Of a DNA stretch of 64,000 nt, positions 46,670 to 55,745 are shown in pieces (positions within the stretch are counted from its first letter, which is position 1; each line of letters starts with the position of its first letter). The position numbers and the translations under genes are program-made. The stretch covers positions 186,001 to 250,000 of the forward strand of contig NC_019936.1 in assembly GCF_000327065.1 (NCBI RefSeq), given 5' to 3'. The stretch is from Stutzerimonas stutzeri RCH2 (GTDB lineage Bacteria; Pseudomonadota; Gammaproteobacteria; Pseudomonadales; Pseudomonadaceae). The notes below the pieces were generated by a model, which saw only the letters and a list, made by a program, of their open reading frames with translations, was not told the DNA's origin and did not search any database.

Positions 46670-47584
46670 TCAGGTGCGGATCAGCGCCTCGCTCAGATAG
46701 TCGATCAGTGCCCGCGTCTTCGGTGGCAGATGATGATTCTGCCGCCACAGCAGCCAGGCCGCGCCCTGGTATGAACCGGTGTAGCGCCACTGCGGCAGCA
46801 CTTCGCGCAAACGACCCTCAGCCAGCGCCTGGGCCGCGGTGAAGTGTGGCAGGCAGGTGATTCCCAGATGTTCCAGCGCCACCAGCAGCCGCGCCTCGCT
46901 ATGGTTGCTGATGTAGCGACCGCGCACCGTCACCGTCTCCTGCAGCTCACCGCGGCGCAGGTGCCAGCGATTGTCTCCCGCCGTTTCTCCCAGATACAGA
47001 CAGCTATGGCGCAGCAGGTCCTGCGGATGTTGCGGCTCGCCGTGACGCTGCAGGTATTCGGGGCTGGCGCAGAGCAGCTGGCGTACCGGTCCGAGTGGCT
47101 TGCCGGCCAGGCCTTCGGGTGGGTTGTCGGTGACCAGTACCAGCAGGTCGAAGCCGTCCTCGATCAGGTCCGGGCTCTGGTCGCTGATCCGCAGCTGCAC
47201 ATCGACCTCGGGGTAGCGCTGCAGAAAGGCCGGCATCAACGGCCCGACGACGAACTTGCCATAGGCCTTCGGTACGCTCAGGCGCACCAGCCCGCGCGGG
47301 CTGCGCATCAGCCGTTCGCCGATGGCGACGGCCGCGTCGGCCGCATCGAGCATATCCCGGCAATGCTGGTAGAACTCCGCCCCGGCCTCGTTCAGCCGCA
47401 GCTGGCGCGTCGTGCGTTCCAGCAGGCGCAGTGCCAGAGCCTGCTCCAGCCGGGCCACCTGGCGGCTTACCGCCGACGGTGTGCTGCCCAGCCGCCGCGC
47501 GGCGCCGGAGAAGCTGCCGGCCTCGACCACCCGCACGAACACGGCCATGTAGGGCAGCAGGGCTGCGCTGTCATTCGTTCCCAT
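46670..47584 (-). CDS. LysR-family transcriptional regulator
   Basis: A 304-residue regulator with an N-terminal winged helix (about 8-67: FVRVVEAGSFSGAARRLGST, PSAVSRQVARLEQAL) and a C-terminal ligand-binding domain of the AaeR/DHCA type (PRGLVRLSVPKAYGKFVVGP). It is divergent from the EamA transporter gene with 87 bases between starts, the usual layout for a LysR protein controlling its neighbour. The inducer is unknown. Confidence 0.88.
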   Translation of the reverse strand: MGTNDSAALLPYMAVFVRVVEAGSFSGAARRLGSTPSAVSRQVARLEQALALRLLERTTRQLRLNEAGAEFYQHCRDMLDAADAAVAIGERLMRSPRGLVRLSVPKAYGKFVVGPLMPAFLQRYPEVDVQLRISDQSPDLIEDGFDLLVLVTDNPPEGLAGKPLGPVRQLLCASPEYLQRHGEPQHPQDLLRHSCLYLGETAGDNRWHLRRGELQETVTVRGRYISNHSEARLLVALEHLGITCLPHFTAAQALAEGRLREVLPQWRYTGSYQGAAWLLWRQNHHLPPKTRALIDYLSEALIRT

Positions 47585-47671
47585 GCGGAACAGGTCCTGT
47601 GCTGTTTCGCTGGATTATCGACTTTGGCGGCAGGCCCGACAATCAGCGTCTGATTGGTGCGGAGACCGAGC

Positions 47672-48583
47672 ATGAAAGGTACGTGGAGGCAGGGGCTGTG
47701 GCTGGCCGATGGCATGCTGCTGATGGTGGCGCTGATCTGGGGCAGCAGCTATGCAGTGGCCAAGCAGGCGCTGCTGTTCTATCCGGTGCTGGGTTTTCTG
47801 GCGATCCGCTTCGGTCTGACCTTTGTCCTGCTGCTGCCGCAACTGCGCGGTGCCGGTCGCCGGGCGCTGCGTCCCGGCCTGCCGCTGGGGCTGGTGATGC
47901 TGGCGATCTTTCTTTGCGAAACCTGGGGCGTGATGCTGACCAGCGCCAGCAATGCGGCGTTTCTGATCAGCCTGTGCGTGGTGATCACGCCGTTCATGGA
48001 ATGGCTGCTGCTGCGCCAGCGGCCGCACAACACGCTGTTCCTCGCCTGCGGGCTGTCGCTGGCGGGCGTCTGGCTGCTGACCGGCGGCCCGCAGCTGTCG
48101 CTCAATCTAGGCGATGCGCTGATGCTGGCCGCCGCCTTGCTGCGCGCGGTGCTGGTTTGCCTGACCCGGCGAATGACGGCCGGCCGGGAAATCCCGGCAC
48201 TGGCGCTGACCGCGGTGCAGAGCGGGGTCGTCGCGGCGGGCTGCATCCTGCTCGCCATGTTGCTGCCGGGTGGACTGCCGGCGCTGCCGGTGGAACCGGG
48301 CTTCTGGTTCGGCACGCTGTATCTGGTGCTGTTCGCGACGCTGTTCGCCATGTTTGCGCAGAACCGCGCGCTGGGGCGCAGCAGCGCAACGCGGGTGTCG
48401 CTGCTGATGGGCTCCGAACCGCTGTTCGGCGCGATCATCGCCGGTGTCTGGCTGGGTGAGCGGCTGGGGCCGATGGGCTGGGCGGGTGGGTTGCTGATCA
48501 TGCTGGCAACGCTGTGCACCCTGGGCATCGGCCGCCAGCCGGCGCCGAGCATGGCCGGCGATGGTGCGCCGGCCCGAGCCTAG
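47672..48583 (+). CDS. DMT-superfamily (EamA) transporter
   Basis: A 303-residue inner-membrane protein with ten hydrophobic helices in two EamA halves (about 10-140 and 150-290), including MLLMVALIWGSSYAVAKQAL at the N terminus and RVSLLMGSEPLFGAIIAGVW in the second half. EamA proteins export amino acids or other metabolites. The ATG at 47672 has GGAG 7 bases upstream; an in-frame start 18 bases earlier has none. Divergent from a LysR gene that probably regulates it. Confidence 0.87.
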   Translation: MKGTWRQGLWLADGMLLMVALIWGSSYAVAKQALLFYPVLGFLAIRFGLTFVLLLPQLRGAGRRALRPGLPLGLVMLAIFLCETWGVMLTSASNAAFLISLCVVITPFMEWLLLRQRPHNTLFLACGLSLAGVWLLTGGPQLSLNLGDALMLAAALLRAVLVCLTRRMTAGREIPALALTAVQSGVVAAGCILLAMLLPGGLPALPVEPGFWFGTLYLVLFATLFAMFAQNRALGRSSATRVSLLMGSEPLFGAIIAGVWLGERLGPMGWAGGLLIMLATLCTLGIGRQPAPSMAGDGAPARA

Positions 48584-48612
48584 CGTGCAGGCACGGCGAA
48601 GCAGCAGGTCGG

Positions 48613-49986
48613 TCAGTCCTGCCGCAGTTCGGCCTGCAGCTCGTCCAGCGCCGCCTGGCGCTCGCCGTCCTGCAGGTGGGCGCCGGGGTTGAGCGAGGAC
48701 CACTCGGGATGGGCGCGGCAGCGCTGCAGCGCATCGGGCAGCTTGCCCTCGCGCCAGCTCTGATCCTGCGGGGTGGCCAGGCGGATCGCTTCGGTGGCGG
48801 CGTGCCCGCGAGTCGCAAGCACGGCGAGCAGTTGGCGCTGGCGCAAGGCGAGCAGGCGCAGCACGGCGTCATCGACGCTCAGTTCACGCTGGCCCTTGAG
48901 CTTGCCCAGCAGGCGATTGCCATAGTGCCGCGCGGTCTGCGCGCCGCCGCCGGCGATGGCGCCGAGCAGCGCCGCGGCACCGAGGGTGATGCCGCCGACC
49001 ATCAGGTCGACCCCGGCACCGGCGGCCGCGCCTGCGGCCATGCCACTGCCGATCTTCACACCCAGCTGCTTTAAGGTTTCCGGATTGAACAGATCGTCGC
49101 CCCAGCGGCCGTCGAGCAACGGCAGGTCGCTGGCCGCCGCCTGCTCCTTGCGGAAGGCGTACAGGCGCAGCAGGGCCTCGACGCAGCGCTGCTCGCGGCC
49201 ACGCACGGCGTCATGCAGTTCACGAATGGCGCCGCGCTCCAGTTCCGGCTGTGCGGCCACGCTGCGGCGGCAAGCGGCGACGTCCACCAGCAGCTCGGCA
49301 ATCAGCCGTTGCCCGCTGACCAGGCGCGCCGCAGCCTGCGCCTCATGGTCTTCGATCAGCCGCTGCAGCTTGGGCCGTGCCTGTTCCAGCAGCAGCGCCA
49401 GGCTTTCGTACAGGCGGCGCTCGCCATCCACGGGCGGTGCCACGCTGTCGAAGCGCACCAGTGCATGCAGGCCGAGACGGGCCAGCGCCTGACGCCATTC
49501 ATCTTCACGATGCCCCGGCTGGGCAACGAAGTTGAGCACCGGCAGCAGCGGCTTGCCGCAACCGGCGAGCACCGCCAGCTCGTCCTTGTACTTGGCCAGC
49601 ACCGGCTCGCGGGCGTCGATCACGTAGAGCCCGGCATCGCTGGCCAGCAGCTGGCGCAGCACCTTGGCTTCCTGCTCGAAACGCTGGCGCGCCTCGCTGC
49701 CGTCGAGAAAACGTGCGGTGCGCGCCGGGCCGTCGAGGCGCTCGCCGGGGCGCTCCACTCGCTCCAGGTAGTCGAGCAGGGCGATGGCATCTTCCAGGCC
49801 GGGTGTGTCGTACAGCTCCAGCAGCGCTTCGCCGTCCACCGACAGTCGTGCGCCTTCGACGTGGCGAGTGGTGCTGGGGCGGTGCGAAACCTCGCCGAAA
49901 CCGGCATCGCGGGTCAGGGTGCGCAGCAGCGAGGTCTTGCCGACATTGGTGTGGCCGACCACGGCGAGCTTCAGGGCTTCAGTCAT
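48613..49986 (-). CDS. GTPase with DUF3482 domain
   Basis: A 457-residue protein. The N-terminal Era-like G domain has the P-loop GHTNVGKTS (Lys17), a switch segment SHRPSTTRHVEG and the G3 motif DTPG in LELYDTPGLEDAI. The middle is helical, and about 290-340 is a Gly/Ala-rich segment (GSGMAAGAAAGAGVDLMVGG) that could insert in a membrane; the rest is the DUF3482 region. Role unknown. Its start overlaps the upstream DUF2868 gene by 8 bases, so the two are made together. The ATG at 49986 is the first that gives a G domain. Confidence 0.85.
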   Translation of the reverse strand: MTEALKLAVVGHTNVGKTSLLRTLTRDAGFGEVSHRPSTTRHVEGARLSVDGEALLELYDTPGLEDAIALLDYLERVERPGERLDGPARTARFLDGSEARQRFEQEAKVLRQLLASDAGLYVIDAREPVLAKYKDELAVLAGCGKPLLPVLNFVAQPGHREDEWRQALARLGLHALVRFDSVAPPVDGERRLYESLALLLEQARPKLQRLIEDHEAQAAARLVSGQRLIAELLVDVAACRRSVAAQPELERGAIRELHDAVRGREQRCVEALLRLYAFRKEQAAASDLPLLDGRWGDDLFNPETLKQLGVKIGSGMAAGAAAGAGVDLMVGGITLGAAALLGAIAGGGAQTARHYGNRLLGKLKGQRELSVDDAVLRLLALRQRQLLAVLATRGHAATEAIRLATPQDQSWREGKLPDALQRCRAHPEWSSLNPGAHLQDGERQAALDELQAELRQD

Positions 49987-51373
49987 GTCCGCTCTCCAGC
50001 CAGCCCAGCGGCGCAGCGCTTGAGTGGGGAAGGCCAAGGCTGTCCAGTGCCTGGTGCCAGTCATCCAGACGCGCGCTGTCCAGCGCCTCGCCGGGTGGTG
50101 CCTGTAGCAGCCAGACGCGAGTGGCTGCGGCGCAGCGCGACAGTTCGCCGAGCAGCGCCAGGGTGCCGCGATCCGGCGAGCGTCGGGGATCACAGGCGAT
50201 GGCCAGGCGCGCCGGGGGAAAGCGGGTGAGCTGATCGAGCAGGCGTCGGCGCCCCTCGCGATCGTCGAGGATGCCGGCATCGGCAATGCCCTTGGACAGA
50301 GCCGGCGGCCATGAGTGGCTGCCATCCAGCTCGATGGCGACCAGTACGGCGCCGGCGCTGCCATCGAGCTGAGCGCCGGCGCTGGGAGCGTGCAGTTGGG
50401 CGGGTGCTGCATCACTGATACCGAGTCGCTCGCTGGGCGGCTGCAGGCGTTCGCGCAGCAGGCGATAGGCCGGCAGGCTCAGGTCGAGCTTCAACGCGGC
50501 GCGGCCGCGGCGCCAGCGCCACAGGCTGAACCCCGCCAATAACAGCCGCGGTAGCAGACCGTAGATCAGCAGCACGCCGACCAGCCAGCCGGCCCAGTGT
50601 TGCCGGGCGCCTTCCAGATCGCCGCCAAGTGCGCCACTGGCGCGGATCTGCTCGACATCCGGCACGCTGAAGCCGAGCAGTGCCGGCAGCGCGCCGAGGG
50701 CCTGGGTCAGGCCGACAAACGCACTCTCGCCGAGGATGGTGGTCTCCCAGACGAAGCCGTAGCGCCGCGTTGCCAGCAGGGCGAGCAAGGTAAGCAGGGC
50801 GCTGGCCATGGCCAGCAGCCAGAGGCCGTGTACGCCGACGCCTAACAGCCAGCGGCCCAGCCGATGTCGGTGCAGGATGGTCAGCAAGGCCGGCGCCAGC
50901 TGCGCGGCGCGGGCATCGCGGGCGAGTTTTTCGCTGAGCCAAAGCCACAAGCGTCCCAACGCACCGCCACTGTCGCGCGCGAAAAGCAGGCCGAGCAGCC
51001 AGCCGAGCAGGGTCAGCAGATTCAGCCCAAGCAGGCTGCCGAGCGCCCAGAACACGTTGACCGGTCGCTGCCCGTCGCCGAGCGCGGCGAAGGCCAGCCC
51101 GGCACCGGTGAAGACCGCCAGCAGCGCCAGCACGAAGCCACCCAGGCGTGCGCCCTGACGCCAGTGCTCAAGCGCTTCGATCAGCCCGTCACGGCGCGCC
51201 AGCCACAGCGCCCGGCGCTCGATCAGCGCCGGCAGGTCGCCGCCTTGCGCCCGAGCCTGGCGGTTGGCCTCGTCGTCCTCCAGCGGTCCGGCATGTTCTT
51301 CGCGCAGGCGTACGGCTTCGGTCAGCCAGAGGCGGTCGAGCGTATCGAGATCAGGGGCGGGGCGGGCTATCAC
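49979..51373 (-). CDS. DUF2868 membrane protein
   Basis: A 464-residue inner-membrane protein starting with GTG. Four membrane segments are visible (about 77-97, 108-130, 176-200 and 262-282), with a soluble C-terminal part (about 300-464) that contains VLVAIELDGSHSWP and RLAIACDPRRSPDRGTLALL. This matches the DUF2868 family, always found next to DUF3482 GTPases. The C-terminal region resembles a regulator of a G protein, but function is not known. It is the first gene of the pair. Confidence 0.82.
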   Translation of the reverse strand: MIARPAPDLDTLDRLWLTEAVRLREEHAGPLEDDEANRQARAQGGDLPALIERRALWLARRDGLIEALEHWRQGARLGGFVLALLAVFTGAGLAFAALGDGQRPVNVFWALGSLLGLNLLTLLGWLLGLLFARDSGGALGRLWLWLSEKLARDARAAQLAPALLTILHRHRLGRWLLGVGVHGLWLLAMASALLTLLALLATRRYGFVWETTILGESAFVGLTQALGALPALLGFSVPDVEQIRASGALGGDLEGARQHWAGWLVGVLLIYGLLPRLLLAGFSLWRWRRGRAALKLDLSLPAYRLLRERLQPPSERLGISDAAPAQLHAPSAGAQLDGSAGAVLVAIELDGSHSWPPALSKGIADAGILDDREGRRRLLDQLTRFPPARLAIACDPRRSPDRGTLALLGELSRCAAATRVWLLQAPPGEALDSARLDDWHQALDSLGLPHSSAAPLGWLESGHD

Positions 51374-51433
51374 ACGGCATCTCGCTGGCGGGTCGTGCCC
51401 TGAGGATAACCGCTGCCGTGGGGAACGGGAAAA

Positions 51434-51456
51434 CGGGGAGCCGTTGCGGCTCCCCG
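51434..51456 (-). terminator. Intrinsic terminator of glpQ
   Basis: CGGGGAGCC and GGCTCCCCG form a 9-bp stem. Read on the minus strand it is followed by TTTTCCC, consistent with termination just after the glpQ stop at 51466. Confidence 0.8.
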
Positions 51457-51465
51457 CTGTGGCCG

Positions 51466-52581
51466 TCAGTCGGCGTTGCGCAGGCGCACGGCGATGTCCG
51501 GCTGGTCGATGAACAGCCCGTCGATACCGGCGTCGAGGAAGGCGCGGATCTCCGTTTCGCTGTCGCCGCGTTCGTGGCGCTTGTCGCTGCTGCGCAGGTT
51601 GGCCGGGAGGAAGGTGTTTTCCGCGCGGAATGTGTACGGGTGGACCTTGAGGCCGGCGGCGTGGGCGGCGGCGACGAAGCCGGTCGGCGTGCCGAGGTTG
51701 CCGTTGGCATCGCGCGGGATGATGTAGCTCTTCTCCGGACCGACGCCGGCGGCGTAGCGGGAGATATCCTTGAGCCCGGCCGGCGTCGCCATCTGTGCGT
51801 AGGTCAGCTTGCTGCCGCGGACTTGCTGGTCATACGGCTGCCCCGAGCTGAACAGCTGCACCAGGCGCAGCTGTGTGAGGCGGCTGAGGGTCTTGAGGTT
51901 GTCCACCTCGAACGACTGGATATACACCGGCGCCTGCCGCCCGACGTAGCCGTTACGGGTGAGGATGCGCACCAGCGGCTTTTCCATGGCCAGGCCGAGC
52001 TGCTGGAAGTGTGTCGGGTGCTTGGTTTCCGGGTACAGGCCGATGCGCCGGCCCTGGCTGAGCTGCAGGGTTTTCACCAGATCGATGATCTCCTGCAGGG
52101 TCGGAATTTCCAGGCTGCCGTCGACCCGCGCGTTGCCCGGGCGGATATCCGGAATGCGCTCGATGGCGCGCAGGGTCTTCAGTTCGGCGAGGGTGAAATC
52201 TTCGCTGAACCAGCCGGTGAGGGTGACCCCATCGACCTGCTGGGTGCGCTTGCGATCGGCGAATTCGGGATGCTGCGAAACGTCCGTGGTCAGGCCCAGC
52301 TCATTGTCGTGACGAGCAACGATCTGCCCGTCGCGAGTCATCACCAGGTCCGGCTCGATGTAGTCGGCACCCTGGAAAACGGCCAGCGCATAGGCGGCCA
52401 GGGTGTGTTCCGGCAGGTAGCCACTGGCGCCGCGGTGCGCGATCACCAGCGGCGACGGCTCGCCACGGGCGGCCTGGTGTTTCACAGCATGTTCATCCGG
52501 CGCGGCGAAGCCCGCCAGTGGAAGCAGCAGGCTGCAGGCGGTCAGCCAGCGGCGAAGGGAAGCGGTGGTCTTGCGGGCCAT
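51466..52581 (-). CDS. glpQ: Periplasmic glycerophosphodiester phosphodiesterase GlpQ
   Basis: A 371-residue exported enzyme with a signal peptide of about 26 residues (LTACSLLLPLAGFA-APDEH). It hydrolyses glycerophosphodiesters to glycerol-3-phosphate and alcohol. GDPD motifs are VIAHRGASGYLPEHT (catalytic His/Arg and Glu), YIEPDLVMTRDGQIVARHD, and further on ETKHPTHF and the substrate loop VYIQSFE. AGGAGAT lies upstream of the ATG. It supplies phosphate and glycerol phosphate, in keeping with the pst genes nearby. Confidence 0.94.
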   Translation of the reverse strand: MARKTTASLRRWLTACSLLLPLAGFAAPDEHAVKHQAARGEPSPLVIAHRGASGYLPEHTLAAYALAVFQGADYIEPDLVMTRDGQIVARHDNELGLTTDVSQHPEFADRKRTQQVDGVTLTGWFSEDFTLAELKTLRAIERIPDIRPGNARVDGSLEIPTLQEIIDLVKTLQLSQGRRIGLYPETKHPTHFQQLGLAMEKPLVRILTRNGYVGRQAPVYIQSFEVDNLKTLSRLTQLRLVQLFSSGQPYDQQVRGSKLTYAQMATPAGLKDISRYAAGVGPEKSYIIPRDANGNLGTPTGFVAAAHAAGLKVHPYTFRAENTFLPANLRSSDKRHERGDSETEIRAFLDAGIDGLFIDQPDIAVRLRNAD

Positions 52582-52729
52582 TTCGGCATCTCCTCGGTTT
52601 GGATGTCACAGCCTGAGCCACTTGCATGACCGGATGTTGACGCTGCGTTGCTGCTTGTATTGCAAGACGATGAAGCCGACGAACGGCTGGCGCTTCGGCA
52701 AGCTGCGCTGCTCTGCTATTCTCGCCGCC

Positions 52730-53248
52730 ATGAATCAGACCCGCCTTCCCCTCGCCATGATCGCCGCCCTCGCGCAGAACCGCGTGATCGGCCTCGACAA
52801 TCGCATGCCCTGGCATCTGCCCGCCGATCTCAAGCATTTCAAGGCCATGACCCTCGGCAAGCCGATCATCATGGGCCGCAAGACTTGGGATTCGCTCGGT
52901 CGCCCGCTGCCGGGCCGGCTCAATCTGGTGGTCAGTCGGCAGGCGGATCTGCAGCTCGACGGGGCGGAAACCTTCACCGACCTGGACGCCGCGCTGGTGC
53001 GTGCCGAGCAGTGGGCGCGTGAGCAGGGCGTCGACGAGCTGATGCTGATTGGCGGTGCGCAGCTGTACGCCCAGGCGCTGGGGCAGGCGCAGCGGCTTTA
53101 CCTGACACGAATCGATGCGGCTCCCGAAGGCGATGCATTCTTTCCGGCCTTCGACGAGGCTGAGTGGCAGTGCGTCGAAAGCCAGCCACATCCGGCCGAG
53201 GGCGAGGCACCAGCCTACCGCTTCGAAACCTGGCAAAAACAGCGCTGA
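52730..53248 (+). CDS. folA: Dihydrofolate reductase FolA
   Basis: A 172-residue enzyme reducing dihydrofolate with NADPH. The active-site segment VIGLDNRMPWHLPADLKHFK carries the catalytic acid (the Asp of PADLKHF), followed by PIIMGRKTWDSLGRPLPGR and LMLIGGAQLYAQAL, the NADPH-binding glycines. Length matches the chromosomal family. I chose the ATG at 52730 from the conserved start LAMIAALAQNRVIG; the longer frame has no family support. Divergent from glpQ. Confidence 0.96.
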   Translation: MNQTRLPLAMIAALAQNRVIGLDNRMPWHLPADLKHFKAMTLGKPIIMGRKTWDSLGRPLPGRLNLVVSRQADLQLDGAETFTDLDAALVRAEQWAREQGVDELMLIGGAQLYAQALGQAQRLYLTRIDAAPEGDAFFPAFDEAEWQCVESQPHPAEGEAPAYRFETWQKQR

Positions 53249-53335
53249 CCGGCACCTTCCTCGCTTGATCGGCGCCAAATCTTTCGCGGGCCGCAGCTTC
53301 TATGCTGGCCCGTCGCTGTCGTAACGAGAAATCTC

Positions 53336-53983
53336 ATGCAACCTGACAAATCCGACGCCGCGGAAGCCGAGCGCGTTGCCGCGATCTTCGTCCGCCACCC
53401 GTTGTGGGAGGACGGCCTGGCGCTGCTCACTGGCACCGCGCTGGTCGCCCTTGGCATTGCCTTCTACAGCCATGCCGGGCTGCTGACCGGCGGCACCGTG
53501 GGCCTGGCCTTCCTGCTCAAGTACCTGGCGGGCTGGTCGTTCGGCCCGGCGTTCTTCCTGCTCAACCTGCCGTTCTATGCACTGGCGATCTGGCGTATGG
53601 GCTGGAAGTTCACTCTGCGCACCGTCTGCGCGGTGGGCCTGGTCTCGCTGTTTGCCGAGCTGACCCCGCAGTGGGTGCGCTTCGCCGAGCTGAACGTGAT
53701 CTACGCCGCGGTGTTCGGCGGTTTCGCCATCGGCATCGGCCTGCTGATCCTGTTCCGCCACCGCGCCAGCCTTGGCGGGGTGAACATTCTCGCGCTGTTC
53801 CTGCAGGAGCGTTTCGGCCTGCGCGCCGGCACCTTCCAGATGGGCATCGACGCGTTGATCGTCATGGCCGCGGTGTTCGTCGTGCCGGCGGACAAGGTGC
53901 TGCTGTCGGTACTCGGCGCCGTGGCGCTGAATCTGGTGCTGGCGATCAATCACCGCGCCGATCGCTACATGGGCGTTAGCTGA
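53336..53983 (+). CDS. YitT-family membrane protein
   Basis: A 215-residue inner-membrane protein with about six hydrophobic segments, including LALLTGTALVALGIAFYSHAGLLTGGTVGLAFLL (an extended N-terminal pair), FFLLNLPFYALAIWRMGWKF and LLILFRHRASLGGVNILALFLQE. The GLLTGGTVGLAFLLKY and ASLGGVNILALFL loops are characteristic of the YitT/DUF161 group. Function unknown. It ends 8 bases inside the convergent phosphodiesterase gene. Confidence 0.85.
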   Translation: MQPDKSDAAEAERVAAIFVRHPLWEDGLALLTGTALVALGIAFYSHAGLLTGGTVGLAFLLKYLAGWSFGPAFFLLNLPFYALAIWRMGWKFTLRTVCAVGLVSLFAELTPQWVRFAELNVIYAAVFGGFAIGIGLLILFRHRASLGGVNILALFLQERFGLRAGTFQMGIDALIVMAAVFVVPADKVLLSVLGAVALNLVLAINHRADRYMGVS

Positions 53984-54431
53984 GGCTGATCAGCTCGACC
54001 TGTGCATCACCGTCGTTCAACTCCAGCAGCGCCAGGCTGATCGGCAGGCTGAAGCGTCGTGGCCCGGCGCTGCCAGGGTTCACGTAGAGCACGCCGTCGC
54101 GCCGCTCGACCTTCGGTTTATGCGAGTGGCCGGCGATCACCACGTCGATGCCGGCGACGAGCGGGTCGATGTCCAGCTGCTTGAGGTCGTGCAGCACGTG
54201 CAGGCTGAGACCGCCGATTCGCAGATCCAGTCGCTCGGGTAGCTCCCGTGCCCATTCGGCCGTATCGATATTGCCGCGAATCGCCTCCAGCGGCGCGATG
54301 GCGCGCAGCCCGTCGAGCACCTGTGGTTTGCCGATATCGCCGGCGTGAATGATCTGTGCGCAGCCCTGCAGTGCCGCTGCTGCCTCGGGGCGGAGCAGGC
54401 CGTGGGTGTCGGAGATCAGGCCGATGCGCAT
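53976..54431 (-). CDS. YfcE-type metallophosphodiesterase
   Basis: A 151-residue calcineurin-like phosphoesterase. Metal ligands are visible in GLISDTHG (residues 4-11), HAGDIG (about 31-36), GNID (about 54-57) and GHSHKP (about 100-105). The set is complete. YfcE-like enzymes cleave phosphodiesters in vitro; the natural substrate is unknown. The gene is divergent from the following FAD oxidoreductase. Confidence 0.9.
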   Translation of the reverse strand: MRIGLISDTHGLLRPEAAAALQGCAQIIHAGDIGKPQVLDGLRAIAPLEAIRGNIDTAEWARELPERLDLRIGGLSLHVLHDLKQLDIDPLVAGIDVVIAGHSHKPKVERRDGVLYVNPGSAGPRRFSLPISLALLELNDGDAQVELISLS

Positions 54432-54528
54432 GCCGGTGTTCCCTTTAACTGCTTCGTCAGGTCATCCGACCCTTGGCCGACCGCTGTGGTTGCGGCAGGC
54501 TTGGGCTGTTCGGGTCGAGGAGTCTGGC

Positions 54529-55647
54529 ATGGATCGGGTGGATTGCGTGGTGGTGGGTGCGGGAGTGGTCGGGCTGGCGGTGGCATGTGCGCTGGCGCTG
54601 GCCGGCCGCGAGGTGCTGGTTCTGGAAGCCGAGGCGGCCTTTGGCACCGCCACCAGCGCGCGCAACAGCGAAGTCATCCACGCCGGCATCTATTACCCGC
54701 AGGGCTCGCTCAAAGGCCGGCTGTGCGTCGCCGGGCGCCGCCAGCTCTACGATTTCTGCGACAGTCACGGCGTGGCCTATCGCCGCTGTGGCAAGCTGAT
54801 CGTCGCCACCGACGAGGCCCAGATCGCTGCGCTGGAGCAATTGCAGCGGCACGCGCAGGCCAATGGGGTCGACGATCTGCAGCGTCTGGATGGCCACGAG
54901 GTGCTGGCGCTGGAACCGCAGCTACATGCGGTGGCTGGGCTGCTTTCGCCAAGCACCGGCATCATCGACAGCCACGCGCTGATGCTGGCACTGCTGGGCG
55001 ATGCCGAGCGCCACGGTGCGGTGCTGGCGCTGAACGCGCCGGTGGCGGATATCGTGGCCGCCAGCGACGGTTTGCGGGTCGAGGTAGGCGGCGCCGATCC
55101 ACTGCAGCTGCTGGCACGCACAGTGGTGAATTGCGCCGGGCATGGCGCCCCGGTACTTGCCGCGCGCACTCAGGGCCTGAGCGATGCCGCGCGGCCGCGG
55201 CAGTTCTTCGCCAAGGGCAGCTACTTCAGCCTGAGCGGGTGCACGCCATTTCGCCATCTGGTTTATCCGCTGCCCGAGCCCGGCGGCCTCGGCGTGCACC
55301 TGACCCTGGACCTGGCGGGGCAGGCGCGTTTCGGCCCGGATGTGCAGTGGGTCGATGACCTGGATTACCGCATCGAGCCGGCACGGGCCGAGGGCTTCTA
55401 CGCCGCGATCCGTCGCTACTGGCCAGGGCTGCCGGACGATGCCTTGCAACCGGCCTACACCGGCATCCGGCCGAAGATCAGCGGGCCTGGCGAGGCGGCC
55501 GCGGACTTTCGCATCGATGGCCCGGCGCAGCACGGTATCGCCGGCCTGGTGAACCTGTTCGGCATCGAATCGCCGGGCCTGACCGCGTGCCTGGCGATTG
55601 CCGAACACGTCTGCGGGCTGCTCGAACACAAGGCACTGGCGACCTGA
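54529..55647 (+). CDS. FAD-dependent oxidoreductase, LhgO (L-2-hydroxyglutarate oxidase)-like
   Basis: A 372-residue enzyme of the D-amino-acid oxidase fold. The FAD motif [20 protein letters not shown] starts at residue 6, with [20 protein letters not shown] (about 43-62, the flavin-attachment and substrate loop of L-2-hydroxyglutarate oxidases) and [20 protein letters not shown] further on. It probably oxidises L-2-hydroxyglutarate or a related 2-hydroxy acid and passes electrons to the membrane. The ATG at 54529 has GAGGAG about 6 bases upstream; the frame opens 60 codons earlier without support. Confidence 0.85.
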   Translation: MDRVDCVVVGAGVVGLAVACALALAGREVLVLEAEAAFGTATSARNSEVIHAGIYYPQGSLKGRLCVAGRRQLYDFCDSHGVAYRRCGKLIVATDEAQIAALEQLQRHAQANGVDDLQRLDGHEVLALEPQLHAVAGLLSPSTGIIDSHALMLALLGDAERHGAVLALNAPVADIVAASDGLRVEVGGADPLQLLARTVVNCAGHGAPVLAARTQGLSDAARPRQFFAKGSYFSLSGCTPFRHLVYPLPEPGGLGVHLTLDLAGQARFGPDVQWVDDLDYRIEPARAEGFYAAIRRYWPGLPDDALQPAYTGIRPKISGPGEAAADFRIDGPAQHGIAGLVNLFGIESPGLTACLAIAEHVCGLLEHKALAT

Positions 55648-55745
55648 TCACGGGCTGTCACGCTCGCATTGCGGCCCATCCGGGCGGGTAGCACACTGCA
55701 ACCCGCCGCGATCGGACGGCGCAATCACCGGCAAAAGGAACATGC

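Noticed and set aside
52585..52680. Possible Pho box for glpQ on the minus strand (CGGTCAT followed by weaker repeats)
   Set aside because: Only one half-site is good and the second matches 3 of 7 bases, so it does not meet the standard of the two pst boxes.
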